Positions 1 to 9,065 of a stretch of 64,000 bases of DNA are shown here, in pieces. This DNA comes from an uncultured Winogradskyella sp. (GTDB lineage Bacteria > Bacteroidota > Bacteroidia > Flavobacteriales > Flavobacteriaceae). Within the stretch, counting starts at the first letter, position 1. Each line of letters opens with the position of its first letter. A program made the position numbers and the translations under genes. The notes below the pieces were generated by a model that made no database searches, had not been told where the DNA came from, and saw nothing but the letters and a program-made list of their open reading frames with translations. The DNA lies in contig NZ_CANMCZ010000001.1 in the NCBI RefSeq assembly GCF_947496485.1, forward strand, positions 1,607,596-1,671,595. The letters run 5' to 3'.

Positions 1-765
1 CGACGTCAGCACAATAAATTGTGAAACACTTAATTGCTCTGGTCGCTGCCCAAATATAGTATTTGCTTTTAAATTATTCGACAGATTGAAAGTTTTTAAA
101 CTATTACGCAATGTTTTTCTACGTTGTTGAAATCCTGTTTTTACAACTCTAAAGAATAGTTTTTCATCGCAAGGTAATATAAAGTCGGCCTTTCTTTTTA
201 GTAATAATACTCCAGAATCTACCTTTGGTGGTGGGTTAAAAACGGTTGGAGGAACCGTAAAAAGATATTCTGCATCATAAAATGCTTGCGTTAATACAGA
301 CAAAATTCCATAAACTTTTGAACCTTCTTTAGAACAAATGCGTTTTGCCACTTCTTTTTGAAACATACCTGAAAACTCAGGAATTTGAAGGCGTAATTCT
401 AAAGTTTTAAATAATATTTGAGAAGAAATATTATATGGAAAATTACCAATTATTGCGAATGGCTTGTCCTCGAAAACAAGATTTAAATCGTATTTTAAAA
501 AGTCTTGTTCTATAATACGATCTGCAAGGTTGAGGTAATTGTTTTTTAGATAATCAACAGATTCGGTATCGATTTCTATGACGTGAGTAGTCGTGTCTTT
601 TTTAAGTAAGTACTTGGTTAGCACTCCCATTCCTGGACCAATTTCTAAAACGTCATTGTAACCTTCAAGAGACAGACTATCTGCGATATCTTGAGCAATA
701 GATTCGTCAGTTAAGAAATGCTGACCTAGATGTTTTTTTGCTTTTACTTGGTTATGGTTAGCCAC
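1..765 (-). CDS. rsmA: 16S rRNA (adenine1518-N6/adenine1519-N6)-dimethyltransferase RsmA (partial)
   Basis: RsmA dimethylates two adjacent adenines in the 3' terminal hairpin of 16S rRNA during 30S assembly, using SAM. The reading frame opens with a GTG at 765 ([17 protein letters not shown]) and shows the family's opening HLGQHFL, the SAM-binding EIGPGMG loop and the catalytic NFPYNIS motif. It ends at the window edge in [14 protein letters not shown], a C-terminal signature of the family, so only a few residues should be missing after 255 codons. It is the last visible gene of a tight minus-strand operon, only 3 bases behind the 66-aa membrane protein. The GTG start is chosen because no ATG precedes the conserved HLGQHF segment. 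Confidence 0.93.
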   Translation of the reverse strand, partial: MANHNQVKAKKHLGQHFLTDESIAQDIADSLSLEGYNDVLEIGPGMGVLTKYLLKKDTTTHVIEIDTESVDYLKNNYLNLADRIIEQDFLKYDLNLVFEDKPFAIIGNFPYNISSQILFKTLELRLQIPEFSGMFQKEVAKRICSKEGSKVYGILSVLTQAFYDAEYLFTVPPTVFNPPPKVDSGVLLLKRKADFILPCDEKLFFRVVKTGFQQRRKTLRNSLKTFNLSNNLKANTIFGQRPEQLSVSQFIVLTS

Positions 766-768
766 AGC

Positions 769-969
769 TTATTTAATTTTTTTAGGTTGTTTGATAGCTA
801 TATAAATAAGGAATAAGCCAAATCCAAGACCACAAAGAAATCCACCTATGGTTTCGTGAGGTTCTGTACCATAATAAAAATAGGCAATAGCAATACCAAC
901 TAGAAGTAGAATAATACTAGTATATTTTACTTTCATTCTGTGTTTATAGATAATGTCTTTGTTCGTCAT
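769..969 (-). CDS. small two-helix membrane protein, unknown function
   Basis: A 66-residue protein with two predicted membrane segments (about residues 16-32 and 41-59), joined by a short loop containing GTEPHE, and basic residues at both ends (KHRMKVK, KQPKKIK). I do not recognise a named family. It sits between the DUF4286 gene (9-base gap) and rsmA (3-base gap), so it is very probably co-transcribed and translated as a real gene. Nothing in the sequence points to a specific role. Confidence 0.7.
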   Translation of the reverse strand: MTNKDIIYKHRMKVKYTSIILLLVGIAIAYFYYGTEPHETIGGFLCGLGFGLFLIYIAIKQPKKIK

Positions 970-978
970 TAATGCAAC

Positions 979-1299
979 TTAATTGAAATTAACAGAATAT
1001 TCATCTATAATTTCTAGTTCTGTTCTAAAGGCTAGAGATTTATCTGCCCAGCGTTTTAAACCATCACCTCTTAGTCGTTCTGCATCTTCTGCATAATAGG
1101 CATCTAATGCTTCTCTAGAATGTGCTCTGTATTGAATAGAGTAGGTGTCTGTTTCGTCATCAGTCACCAATACTTTGGTCAATTTAGCTTCTTTAAATTT
1201 ACCAGTGGCTAATACTTCTGGAATGTGCTCTTTTATCCAAATTAGCCATTCTTTATTTATGGTTTTATCGACATTTACAGTGACGTTATATATGATCAT
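979..1299 (-). CDS. DUF4286 family protein
   Basis: A 106-residue soluble protein beginning MIIYNVTVNVDK with the pattern of DUF4286: an N-terminal beta strand, a WLIWIKEHIPEVLATG segment, a central strand with YSIQYRA, and a C-terminal LRGDGLKRWADKSLAFRTELEII. The family is common in Bacteroidota and has a ferredoxin-like fold by analogy, but no assigned function. It lies in the rsmA operon, 10 bases after the secreted protein upstream and 9 bases before the next gene. Family assignment is confident; function is not known. Confidence 0.85.
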   Translation of the reverse strand: MIIYNVTVNVDKTINKEWLIWIKEHIPEVLATGKFKEAKLTKVLVTDDETDTYSIQYRAHSREALDAYYAEDAERLRGDGLKRWADKSLAFRTELEIIDEYSVNFN

Positions 1300-1309
1300 T
1301 TACTAAATT

Positions 1310-1702
1310 TTAATTTGAAATAATTTTTAAAGCTAACTTAGACTTTGTTAGCTGGACTATTTGAAGTGTGTCAATAACTGATCCTCTCCAATCTTTATAT
1401 TTTATTTCTAGGTCTGATTCAGAAATATGTTTCCAAGTTCCTGAAACTATTTCGAATTCAATTTGTCCTGTTCCGCACCAATTTGCATTTTGTTTACGCT
1501 CAAGAGTACCATTTTCACTAAATTCAATACCAAACTTATCTCTTTTATAATTTCGTTTACTTTTTAAAATCATAGTATTATTTTCAAAATCTTCATACAC
1601 CCATTTTTGAAACAAAAAGTCTTTGGATTTAAATTGAGTTATCTGAAAGGAACTACAAATTAAAAACAGTGAAATAAATGTTATGTAATAAAAAACTTTC
1701 AT
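1310..1702 (-). CDS. small secreted protein, lipocalin-like, unknown function
   Basis: The frame is open further upstream to 1804, but that part overlaps the end of the preceding TPR gene. The start at 1702 gives a proper signal sequence (MKVFYYITFISLFLICSS) and lies 10 bases after the TPR gene's stop. The mature part of about 110 residues has a pattern common in small Bacteroidota lipocalin-like proteins: a W-x-Y-E-D segment, an EFSENGTLE strand, then SGTWKHISESDLEIKYKDW and a terminal strand. A cysteine at the end of the signal region could be a lipid site, but the lipobox is weak. The role is unknown, and the operon context gives no direct clue. Confidence 0.65.
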   Translation of the reverse strand: MKVFYYITFISLFLICSSFQITQFKSKDFLFQKWVYEDFENNTMILKSKRNYKRDKFGIEFSENGTLERKQNANWCGTGQIEFEIVSGTWKHISESDLEIKYKDWRGSVIDTLQIVQLTKSKLALKIISN

Positions 1703-1712
1703 GTAAGAATAA

Positions 1713-3497
1713 CTAATTGATTGTGTCACCTCTAAGCATCCTAAACTTCTTCCGAGCTTCAATAAAATAGATACTATCTTCAAACTCAAAAATGATTTTC
1801 TCATAGAGTTGTTTGGCTTCTTCTGGCTTAGCCAAATGTGTGTAGTAGAGCTCTGCTAAGTAGTAGTGTGCATCGTCTGCTAAAATATCTTCTTTGTAAT
1901 CTTCAATAATTTCAAGATAATTAGCTTCTGCTTTATTGTATTGTAATTTCTTTTTGAAGAGTTTTGCTTGTTGATACAACGCTTGGTCTGTTATACTTTC
2001 GCCTTTGTGCTCTACTAAAATGGTGTCTAAAAGTGAAATGGCTTCATCAGTTTTATTTTGAAAAGCATACAAATCTGCTTTGGCATAGTATTTTAAGGCA
2101 GTTTGTGTACTGTCTTCAAATTTATTATCTGAGATTAATAGTTTTAAATCTAAAGCATCATTGGCTATGAGTTGAGATGTTGAAGATTTTAAAATTTTAA
2201 GTTGAGATTCTGCCCAATCAAAATCGCCTTTATAATAACTTGTTTTAGCAACTTTAAATCTTGCTTCTTGTGCAATCGTACTATTTTTTAGTTCTGCTTG
2301 GATTTGAGAATAGAAAATTAAGGCTTCGTTAAACTTTTCTTGAAGCACTAAAATATCAGCCAATAGTAGCTTTACTTTGGCTTCTTGAAAGTTAGAGATA
2401 TTTAGCTTCATACTTTGTCTTAAAAAGCTCGTAGCACTATCAGTATCTTTTTTATAAAAGGCTAAAAACTCACCATAGGCTAATTGTAGAGGTAAGGTCA
2501 ACCTAGACTTACCAAATTCATTAAATAGCTTTTTATAGCTTTCATCTATGCGCTTCAATTCTTTTTCATCTGCATTTTTAGTATCTATTTCTAGTATATA
2601 TTGATGTGCCGTTAGAACTGTGTCAGCATCTTGAGTGGTATCGATGATGTAATTAAAGATGTTTTTTGCAGTTTCATCATCATTATCAGTGTGTGCGGTA
2701 ACAGCCAATTCTATAATACGATCTAAGCTTTCGGGATTACGTTTGTAAAGCGCCTTTTCTTGGATGAACGATTTATTATATGCTTTTTCTTGCACGTACA
2801 ACCAACTTAGCATTTCGTACCAATACGGGTTTGGTTCTTGCTGTATTTTTTTTAAAAGTGATCGTCTCAAATACGTGTTGTTTTCATTAGAGCTATTTTC
2901 TGAGATAAAATCGCTAATGGCACGTTTAATATTGTTGAGGTAATTTGGTTTGTAAGCAATATATTCAATATAGTTAGCAAACATTTTTTCAACATTGCCT
3001 TGATCACCGTAAATACGTGCTAATTGGATACTATAATTTTTGTCAGGAGTCAATAATTTGCCTTTATCGTAAACACGAATAGCCTGTTCTAACAGAGAAT
3101 GGTCTTCAAATTTTTTGGCAATACTGTAAATGTAATTGGGTTTTTTATCTACATATGAAATAGCTTCTTCATATAATATATTAGCTTTTTTTAAACTATC
3201 CTTAAGTTGAAAATTATACCCTAATTCAATAATTAAAGTCGGATTTCGTCTTTTTTCTAAACGTTGAATAAGTATATTCTCGGCTTCATCTAATTGCTCT
3301 AACTGTTGATGTATTGCAATTAATTTATAGAAGTACTCGTAGTGATAAGGTTTTTCTTTATTTAAGTTTTGGTATATGATAAGTGCTTTTTCAAATTCAC
3401 CTTTTTTGTAATAACTTTCTCCTTGAGCTACATTGTTTTGTGCCAAGCAAGAAAACCATCCAATAATTAAAAGTAAAATGAAAAATCGCTGTTGCAT
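1713..3497 (-). CDS. secreted tetratricopeptide-repeat protein
   Basis: A 594-residue protein with a cleavable signal peptide (MQQRFFILLLIIGWFSCLAQ) followed by TPR units along most of its length, for example GESYYKKGEFEKALIIYQNL near the N-terminus and DALYQQAKLFKKKLQYNKAEANY and DDAHYYLAELYYTHLAKPEEAKQLY near the C-terminus (given here as motif names and positions only). TPR proteins of this kind are periplasmic or outer-membrane scaffolds. It is the first gene of the operon ending with rsmA, and the preceding serS transcript is cut off by a terminator at about 3.57 kb. No enzymatic domain is visible, so I make no functional claim beyond protein-protein interaction. Confidence 0.85.
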   Translation of the reverse strand: MQQRFFILLLIIGWFSCLAQNNVAQGESYYKKGEFEKALIIYQNLNKEKPYHYEYFYKLIAIHQQLEQLDEAENILIQRLEKRRNPTLIIELGYNFQLKDSLKKANILYEEAISYVDKKPNYIYSIAKKFEDHSLLEQAIRVYDKGKLLTPDKNYSIQLARIYGDQGNVEKMFANYIEYIAYKPNYLNNIKRAISDFISENSSNENNTYLRRSLLKKIQQEPNPYWYEMLSWLYVQEKAYNKSFIQEKALYKRNPESLDRIIELAVTAHTDNDDETAKNIFNYIIDTTQDADTVLTAHQYILEIDTKNADEKELKRIDESYKKLFNEFGKSRLTLPLQLAYGEFLAFYKKDTDSATSFLRQSMKLNISNFQEAKVKLLLADILVLQEKFNEALIFYSQIQAELKNSTIAQEARFKVAKTSYYKGDFDWAESQLKILKSSTSQLIANDALDLKLLISDNKFEDSTQTALKYYAKADLYAFQNKTDEAISLLDTILVEHKGESITDQALYQQAKLFKKKLQYNKAEANYLEIIEDYKEDILADDAHYYLAELYYTHLAKPEEAKQLYEKIIFEFEDSIYFIEARKKFRMLRGDTIN

Positions 3498-3558
3498 GTT
3501 TGTCTTTTGTGTAAATATAACAAATGCGCATACTAGATATTGTAAATGTTTTTATAAA

Positions 3559-3589
3559 AAAATGCCTAAACTCTCCGTTTAGGCATTTT
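3559..3589 (-). terminator. intrinsic terminator after serS
   Basis: AAATGCCTAAAC and GTTTAGGCATTT form a 12-bp perfect stem with a five-base loop. On the minus strand it is followed by a T-run, so it ends the serS transcript before the TPR operon. The rest of the 390-base gap holds only the very short reading frame at 3688-3756. Confidence 0.85.
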
Positions 3590-3687
3590 GACCAGCAAAA
3601 TAAATGTGCTATTAACCATTATTTGTTAAAATATGATTCAGTTATTCTGTCTAGGTTTTATTTATTTTACTATTTCTAATTTAACTG

Positions 3688-3756
3688 TTAAAATAAGACT
3701 TTGCTTACCATAACAATTAATGAAACAAGTAATACAATTCGTTTTAAATTCTTCAT
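3688..3756 (-). CDS. possible 22-aa hydrophobic peptide
   Basis: A short frame encodes a basic start (MKNLKRI) followed by a single hydrophobic stretch (VLLVSLIVMVSKVLF). It lies between the serS stop and the serS terminator, so it would be carried on the serS mRNA 3' region. The composition resembles a single-pass membrane peptide, but a frame this short can occur by chance in AT-rich DNA. I see no supporting promoter or homologue in the window. Confidence 0.25.
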   Translation of the reverse strand: MKNLKRIVLLVSLIVMVSKVLF

Positions 3757-3887
3757 AGTTAGGCTAATCCGTTGATTGGGATTGCTAACTTGATAAAAAT
3801 AATCAAATTAAACGAAGAAATACATAAAAAATCGACAAAAAGCCTATTTTTTTAACAAAACAGAGAAAGTCATACTTAAATATAATA

Positions 3888-5159
3888 TTAAGATATGATG
3901 TCGAAACCAGTATAAGGCACTAAAACTTCAGGAATTTTTATACCGTTTTCAGTCTGATAATTTTCTAATATTCCGGCTAAAACTCTAGGTAGAGCTAAAG
4001 AGCTTCCATTTAATGTGTGGCATAATTCATTTTTACCATCACTATTTTTGAAACGTAATTTTAAACGATTGGCTTGAAAAGCTTCAAAATTAGATACCGA
4101 AGAAATTTCTAGCCAACGGTCTTGAGCTGTTGAAAAAACTTCAAAATCATAAGTCAATGCAGAAGCAAATGTAGTATCACCTCCACATAATTTTAAGATC
4201 CTAAATGGTAATTTAAGTTCTCGTAAAATAGCTTTAATATGTTCAATCATGCCATCGAAAGCTTTGTATGAATTATTCGGATGTTCAACCCGGATGATTT
4301 CCACCTTATCAAATTGATGTAATCTATTTAATCCTCTTACATGCGCGCCATAACTCCCAGCTTCACGTCTAAAACACGGTGTATAGCCTGTAATACCAAT
4401 AGGTAAGTCAGTTTCATTTAGCAATTCATCTCTAAATACATTTGTACCTGGTACTTCTGCCGTTGGAATTAAATACAAATCGTCACGAGAATCATGATAC
4501 ATTTGCCCATCTTTATCTGGCAATTGTCCAGTACCATAGCAAGATGCTGCATTCACTAAGTGTGGTAATTGATATTCGGTATAACCAGCTTCAGTATTTT
4601 TATCTAAAAAATAAGCAATCAATGCACGTTGTAATCTAGCACCTTTTCCTTTGTAAACAGGAAAGCCAGCTCCAGTGATTTTATTACCCAATTCAAAATC
4701 AATGATATCGTATTTTTTTGCGAGCTCCCAATGTGGTTGAGCTTCACTATGCAACGCAGGAATTTCACCCTCTTTGAAGATTTCTTCATTATCTTCCTCT
4801 GAGCCCCCTTTAGGTACAGACTTATGAGGTACATTAGGAATTTTGTATAATAACTCAGTTAATATATTAACCTTATCATTTAATTCTTGCTCTAAAGTTT
4901 TTGTAATCTCCTTTAGTTGGATAGTTTTCTCTTTTAAAAGATTTGCTTTTTGAGTTTCACCAGACTTAAATAAGTTACCAATTTCTTTAGATATGCTATT
5001 AGACTCTGCTTTTTTATTGTCTAACTTAGTTTGAAGTGCTTTGCGATCTTCGTCCAACGCAATGGCATTATTAAGCATTTCGGTAGCATCGATATTTCGC
5101 TTTGCTAAACGTGCAATGATGTCTTCTTTATTTTCCCTTATGAATGCAACTTGTAACAT
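3888..5159 (-). CDS. serS: serine--tRNA ligase
   Basis: SerRS charges tRNA-Ser (and tRNA-Sec where present) with serine in the cytoplasm. The protein has the N-terminal two-helix coiled-coil arm (about residues 25-110, rich in K and E) that reads the long variable arm of tRNA-Ser, then the class II core with TAEVPGTN, the motif 2 region FRREAGSYGAHVRGLNRLHQFDKVE and motif 3 near the C-terminus (NGSSLALPRVLAGILENYQ; positions about 375-395). An upstream in-frame ATG at 5192 exists, but the family normally begins at MLQVAFIREN, so 5159 is chosen, giving 423 residues. A TACTTTTG promoter element lies 49 bases upstream, and the gene is monocistronic with its own terminator. Confidence 0.96.
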   Translation of the reverse strand: MLQVAFIRENKEDIIARLAKRNIDATEMLNNAIALDEDRKALQTKLDNKKAESNSISKEIGNLFKSGETQKANLLKEKTIQLKEITKTLEQELNDKVNILTELLYKIPNVPHKSVPKGGSEEDNEEIFKEGEIPALHSEAQPHWELAKKYDIIDFELGNKITGAGFPVYKGKGARLQRALIAYFLDKNTEAGYTEYQLPHLVNAASCYGTGQLPDKDGQMYHDSRDDLYLIPTAEVPGTNVFRDELLNETDLPIGITGYTPCFRREAGSYGAHVRGLNRLHQFDKVEIIRVEHPNNSYKAFDGMIEHIKAILRELKLPFRILKLCGGDTTFASALTYDFEVFSTAQDRWLEISSVSNFEAFQANRLKLRFKNSDGKNELCHTLNGSSLALPRVLAGILENYQTENGIKIPEVLVPYTGFDIIS

Positions 5160-5207
5160 ATCTGTAACTTTAAGTTCTACGGCTATTGACACAATAGAAA
5201 CAAGCTA

Positions 5208-5215
5208 CAAAAGTA
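5208..5215 (-). promoter_or_regulatory. -7 promoter element of serS
   Basis: TACTTTTG on the minus strand matches the TANNTTTG -7 consensus known for Flavobacterium. It places the transcript start about 40 bases before the chosen serS start codon. Confidence 0.55.
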
Positions 5216-5250
5216 TAAAGAAGAATAACCAGATAAAAATAAAAAGAAGT

Positions 5251-6558
5251 CTATTTTGAGGGTAATATCCAATCGTGATGTTTAAAATGATACCACTCCT
5301 CATTTGCGATATCAACTTTTGGATCAATGAGTTGTTTTGAAGGCTTTCCATTTACACTCACATAGGATTTCACATAGACTTTGACAGCCACTCCTTTTTT
5401 TGCAAAATCTTGTTTTAAGTGTTGTGCAAATTGCCATATAACATCTGGTTTTGTAGTCGCACTACGTTGCTGTTTTTTAGTTAAATAATCATTTAATTTA
5501 ATAGGTATGTTGTTATTGGTATTGGCATCAATTACAGAATATTTAATTCTGCCACTTTTGGCGCGTAACATCATTCGCCAAGACAATCTATGACCTTCTT
5601 CGGTCCAAAGGACATTATCTTTAAAAAAATGGTGACGGAGTGGAAGCGCTACTTGAATTAGAAAATAGACTGAGAGTAGAGAAATCAATATAGTATTATA
5701 TTTAGGTATAATAATTTCATCAGAATTGTAAAATGGCTTTCCTTTTAAGAACATATTTCGAATGGTTTTAGGCTCAAAAAAGAATAGGCTAAATGCTAAA
5801 GACAAATAGGGAAATATACCTATCTGAAATACGACAGAATTAAAAAGATGAAAGAAGATAGAAGCAAAGAACGCGTACTTGCGAGTCGGTTTAAATAATA
5901 GTAATGGAATTATTAAACCATCAAACAAAATACCTCCATAAGCAATAATATAATGAACTGTTGAATGTTGTAATAAACTACCTATTACAGGAAGACTTGC
6001 CTTGCCTTTCATTAATAATTCAGGGACAGAAGCATTTAGCCAGTCTGGATAAAATTTTGCAATCGATGCATATGTGTAAAGGATAAATAATTGTACTACA
6101 AAAATCCACTTGCACCAACTCGGCATGGATATCTTCTTTAACAAAGGATTGAGCTTAACATCGACAGAAGCATAACGATTTGCTGGTAATAAGACCATTA
6201 TAAAACTCAAAAGAGCGAGTAAATAGTAGTGGTTATTATACGATGATTTTTGCATTAAGTAAGTGGCTGTCCACATCATGGCGAACATCAACATACTAAA
6301 TCTGTATTTATAGCCTACCATTATCAGCAAACCAAAAATCGACATAAGTATATAATAAGCATACATCCAACTATCAGGAAGTGGTTGTAACCATTCAAAA
6401 CCAATAAAGGAAAATGTAAATTGAGGTTCTAATAATGTGCGTTTTACCCAACCCGTAAGTATGGCTCCAAAAGACTCTAAAAAGCACAATAATCCAAAAA
6501 CAATTCTAAAGATTATAAGACCAGAATTATCAATATGTTTGAATAAAAATTTATTCAT
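5251..6558 (-). CDS. HTTM domain membrane protein (vitamin K-dependent gamma-carboxylase-like)
   Basis: A 435-residue integral membrane protein with the layout of the HTTM (horizontally transferred transmembrane) family: about seven hydrophobic segments between residues 10 and 305, including the YILMSIFGLLIMVGY and VVQLFILYTYASIAKFYPDW regions, followed by a soluble C-terminal domain. HTTM proteins are distant relatives of the animal vitamin K-dependent gamma-carboxylase; their bacterial reactions are largely unknown. It begins 1 base after the ribF stop, so it is translationally close to ribF. The family is widespread in Flavobacteriaceae, so nothing suggests recent transfer here. Confidence 0.85.
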   Translation of the reverse strand: MNKFLFKHIDNSGLIIFRIVFGLLCFLESFGAILTGWVKRTLLEPQFTFSFIGFEWLQPLPDSWMYAYYILMSIFGLLIMVGYKYRFSMLMFAMMWTATYLMQKSSYNNHYYLLALLSFIMVLLPANRYASVDVKLNPLLKKISMPSWCKWIFVVQLFILYTYASIAKFYPDWLNASVPELLMKGKASLPVIGSLLQHSTVHYIIAYGGILFDGLIIPLLLFKPTRKYAFFASIFFHLFNSVVFQIGIFPYLSLAFSLFFFEPKTIRNMFLKGKPFYNSDEIIIPKYNTILISLLSVYFLIQVALPLRHHFFKDNVLWTEEGHRLSWRMMLRAKSGRIKYSVIDANTNNNIPIKLNDYLTKKQQRSATTKPDVIWQFAQHLKQDFAKKGVAVKVYVKSYVSVNGKPSKQLIDPKVDIANEEWYHFKHHDWILPSK

Positions 6559-6559
6559 G

Positions 6560-7459
6560 CTATAATTTTATATAGTCCAATGCTGCTTTTTTATCTTTTT
6601 TAAGCTGTGTTTTTAAAGCTTCAAGATTTTTGAATTTATGTTCGCTACGAAGACGCTTTAAAAATTCAATCTTTAGCTCAGTATTATAAATATCTTCATT
6701 AAAATCGAAAAAATGAACTTCTACAGAACGTGTTTTTCCGTTAACTGTTGGATTGGTTCCGATATTCATCATTCCAAAAACAGTATTATTTTTTAGTTGA
6801 GATTTTATTACATAGACTCCATCATTTGGAATCAATTTATAGGACTCTTTTATATGAATATTAGCAGTTGGGAAATCGATAGTTCTACCTAATCCCTTTC
6901 CTTTAATGACTTTTCCGGTGATGTAGAAATTATAACCCAAAAATGAATTTGCTAAATCAACCTCACCATTATTTAGTGCATTCCTTATTTTAGTAGAACT
7001 TACGGTAACGTCTTCTATATCTTGTGCTGAGATTTCTTCAACTTTAAAGTGATATAATTGAGCGAATTCTTTTAAATCTTTAATGTTAGCGCTTCTGTTT
7101 TTTCCAAAGTGATGGTCGTAACCGATAACAATCTGTTTAGTATTTAACTCGTCAACCAAAATTTTTTTCACGTAATCCTTGGCAGATAGGCTAGCAAATT
7201 TTTTCGTAAATTTTTTTACAATGACCTCTTTTATACCGAATGACTTTAAGAGTTCTATACGCTCATCTATTGTATTTAATAATTTGATAGAATCATCTTT
7301 TTGAAGTACCATTCTGGGATGTGGAAACAACGTTAAAACTACAGGTTCATAGTTTTGTTCTTTGGCGAGTGCAACAACGTGTTTTAATATTTTTTGATGC
7401 CCAATATGAATACCGTCGAAGGTGCCAATGGTGATTACTTTTGCTGATTTTGCATTCAA
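6560..7459 (-). CDS. ribF: bifunctional riboflavin kinase / FAD synthetase
   Basis: RibF phosphorylates riboflavin to FMN and adenylylates FMN to FAD. The N-terminal nucleotidyltransferase half shows GTFDGIHIGHQKIL (residues about 12-25), TLFPHPR and the SSTKIR signature. The C-terminal flavokinase half shows KGKGLGRTIDFPTANI with the PTAN motif. At 299 residues it is slightly short of the usual 305-315 because the N-terminus starts close to the first strand; an in-frame TGA lies directly before the ATG, so the start cannot move upstream. The HTTM gene follows after 1 base and pth precedes it by 58 bases. Confidence 0.96.
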   Translation of the reverse strand: MNAKSAKVITIGTFDGIHIGHQKILKHVVALAKEQNYEPVVLTLFPHPRMVLQKDDSIKLLNTIDERIELLKSFGIKEVIVKKFTKKFASLSAKDYVKKILVDELNTKQIVIGYDHHFGKNRSANIKDLKEFAQLYHFKVEEISAQDIEDVTVSSTKIRNALNNGEVDLANSFLGYNFYITGKVIKGKGLGRTIDFPTANIHIKESYKLIPNDGVYVIKSQLKNNTVFGMMNIGTNPTVNGKTRSVEVHFFDFNEDIYNTELKIEFLKRLRSEHKFKNLEALKTQLKKDKKAALDYIKL

Positions 7460-7517
7460 ATTTAAACTGTATTGTTGTTTTTTAATTTGTAAAGTTGCCT
7501 GAAAACAAAGCTACATT

Positions 7518-8150
7518 TTATTTTCCGTTAAATTGATTCATTGTATTATTAACACCAGCGAGCACAAAAGATTTTATAAGTTCTGCGGAAGTCTTTAGAC
7601 GTTCTTCTAATTTAGAATTCTCCTCATCATGCCATTCTCCAAGAACATAATCTACTTGTCTCCCTTTACCAAAACTATCGCTAATACCAAACCTAAAGCG
7701 GTTATACTTTGTGGTTTGTAATTTGTCTTGAGTGTCTTTTAGGCCATTGTGCCCACCATCACTTCCTTTTGTTTTTAAACGAAGTGAACCAAAAGGTAGA
7801 TTGAGATCATCGGTGACTACGAGCAAATTCTCTAATGGTATCTTTTCTTTTTCTAACCAGTATTTAATAGCTTTTCCACTAAGATTCATATAAGTACTAG
7901 GCTTCAGAAGAATAAGAGAACGTCCTTTTATTTTTACAGTAGTTATATCGCCTAACTTTTGAGTTTCAAAAGTGGCTTCTTCATTTTTAGCGATATAATC
8001 TAAAATTTTAAAACCTATGTTATGTCTGGTGTTGGCATATTTTTCTCCAATATTTCCTAAGCCAACAATTAAGAATTTTTTCATTTTAACGTCTTCCTTT
8101 AATTCTGTATCGTTACTAAAACCAAACCAATTTTTAATAATCTCCCACAT
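7518..8150 (-). CDS. pth: peptidyl-tRNA hydrolase
   Basis: Pth releases tRNA from peptidyl-tRNA that drops off the ribosome. The catalytic domain starts at residue 23 (MKKFLIVGLGNIGEKYANTR) with the active-site histidine in TRHNIGF, the substrate-binding asparagines in STYMNLSG and SDGGHNGLK, and the basic C-terminal helix. The first 22 residues (WEIIKNWFGFSNDTELKEDV) form an N-terminal extension of the kind seen in other flavobacterial Pth proteins; a start at the internal ATG (8084) is possible. It lies downstream of rplY, separated by a strong terminator-like hairpin. Confidence 0.95.
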   Translation of the reverse strand: MWEIIKNWFGFSNDTELKEDVKMKKFLIVGLGNIGEKYANTRHNIGFKILDYIAKNEEATFETQKLGDITTVKIKGRSLILLKPSTYMNLSGKAIKYWLEKEKIPLENLLVVTDDLNLPFGSLRLKTKGSDGGHNGLKDTQDKLQTTKYNRFRFGISDSFGKGRQVDYVLGEWHDEENSKLEERLKTSAELIKSFVLAGVNNTMNQFNGK

Positions 8151-8173
8151 AATTACAATTTATGTAAAAATAA

Positions 8174-8202
8174 AAAAAGCATTCTGTTACAGAATGCTTT
8201 TT
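8174..8202 (-). terminator. intrinsic terminator between rplY and pth
   Basis: AAAAAGCATTCTG and CAGAATGCTTTTT make a perfect 13-bp stem with a TTA loop. T-runs on both sides allow it to work in either direction. It follows the rplY stop by 23 bases and would limit read-through into pth. Confidence 0.85.
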
Positions 8203-8224
8203 AAATATTTGAAATAGTTTTTAT

Positions 8225-8884
8225 CTATTCTTGTGCTGCTTCTGCTGCTGGTGCATCTCCGCCTTCGGCAGTTGCTCCTTCCGCTGCTTCAGTTGCTCCT
8301 TCTTCTCCTTCTTCCTCTTCTTCTTCATCAACAATAGCTAATCTACTACGTCTTACTTGGCAAACAACAGTGTTGTCTGGGTGTAAGAATTTATAATCGT
8401 CATTCTCTAATTCAGTGATGTAGAACTTACTTCCAATTTTTAGAGGAGTAATATCTATCTCAATAAAATCTGGTAATTTTGAAGGGATAGCTTTTACTCT
8501 TAGCTTACGGTAAGGCATCCTAAGGTTACCACCATTTAATACACCTTTAGACACTCCTACAGTTTTTACAGGAATTTCCATTGTGATTTGTTTGTTTTCG
8601 AAAATTTGATAGAAATCGACATGTAAAATTCTATCTGTTACTGCGTGAAATTGAATGTCTTGCATTACTGCATTGTATTCTTCACCGTTATCTAAGGCAA
8701 TCACAACTGTGTGTGCGTTAGGTGTGTATACGAGTTTTGAAAAAGCCAGTTCTGGTGCTGAGAAATGTAATGGCTTGTCTCCTCCGTATATAACGCAAGG
8801 AACCTGACCAGCATTACGTAAGGCTTTAGTTGACTTTTTGCCTACGCTTTCTCTTTGAGATCCGTTAATTGTAATTGATTTCAT
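8225..8884 (-). CDS. rplY: 50S ribosomal protein L25/general stress protein Ctc
   Basis: L25 of the long CTC/TL5 type binds 5S rRNA. The N-terminal L25 domain (residues 1-92) begins [23 protein letters not shown] and contains [10 protein letters not shown]; the C-terminal TL5 beta domain spans about 95-185 ([13 protein letters not shown] ... CQVRRSR). A very acidic tail ([10 protein letters not shown]) then runs into alanine/glutamate repeats to residue 219; this tail is usual in Bacteroidota. It has its own promoter element (TAAATTTG at 8935-8942) and is followed by a terminator. prs lies upstream in the same direction, separated by 181 bases. Confidence 0.96.
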   Translation of the reverse strand: MKSITINGSQRESVGKKSTKALRNAGQVPCVIYGGDKPLHFSAPELAFSKLVYTPNAHTVVIALDNGEEYNAVMQDIQFHAVTDRILHVDFYQIFENKQITMEIPVKTVGVSKGVLNGGNLRMPYRKLRVKAIPSKLPDFIEIDITPLKIGSKFYITELENDDYKFLHPDNTVVCQVRRSRLAIVDEEEEEEGEEGATEAAEGATAEGGDAPAAEAAQE

Positions 8885-8916
8885 TTTTGAAATGTTTGTT
8901 TAATAAATATTTAATT

Positions 8917-8942
8917 CCCTCATTTTGAGGGCTGCAAATTTA
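8917..8942 (-). promoter_or_regulatory. rplY promoter element and 5' hairpin
   Basis: TAAATTTG at 8935-8942 fits the flavobacterial -7 element. Just downstream, at the predicted 5' end of the rplY mRNA, CCCTC and GAGGG (8917-8931) can fold into a small hairpin. This could stabilise the transcript or take part in L25 regulation; that is inference. Confidence 0.45.
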
Positions 8943-9065
8943 GAAATATTAAATGAAAATACTAGTGTTTTGAAGCTATTTTTTATTCGAATTGGGTTTC
9001 ACCAAGAATTGAGAAAAAATCACTAGTTATTAAAGCGTTAAAATCAGCACTATAAAACCGCTCGA

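Noticed and set aside
5324..5340. TGAGTTGTTTTGA inside the HTTM gene, resembling the -10 half of the sigma motif
   Set aside because: No TGGGAC lies at the fixed 10-base spacing and the site is inside a coding region; it shows that the half motif alone can arise by chance.
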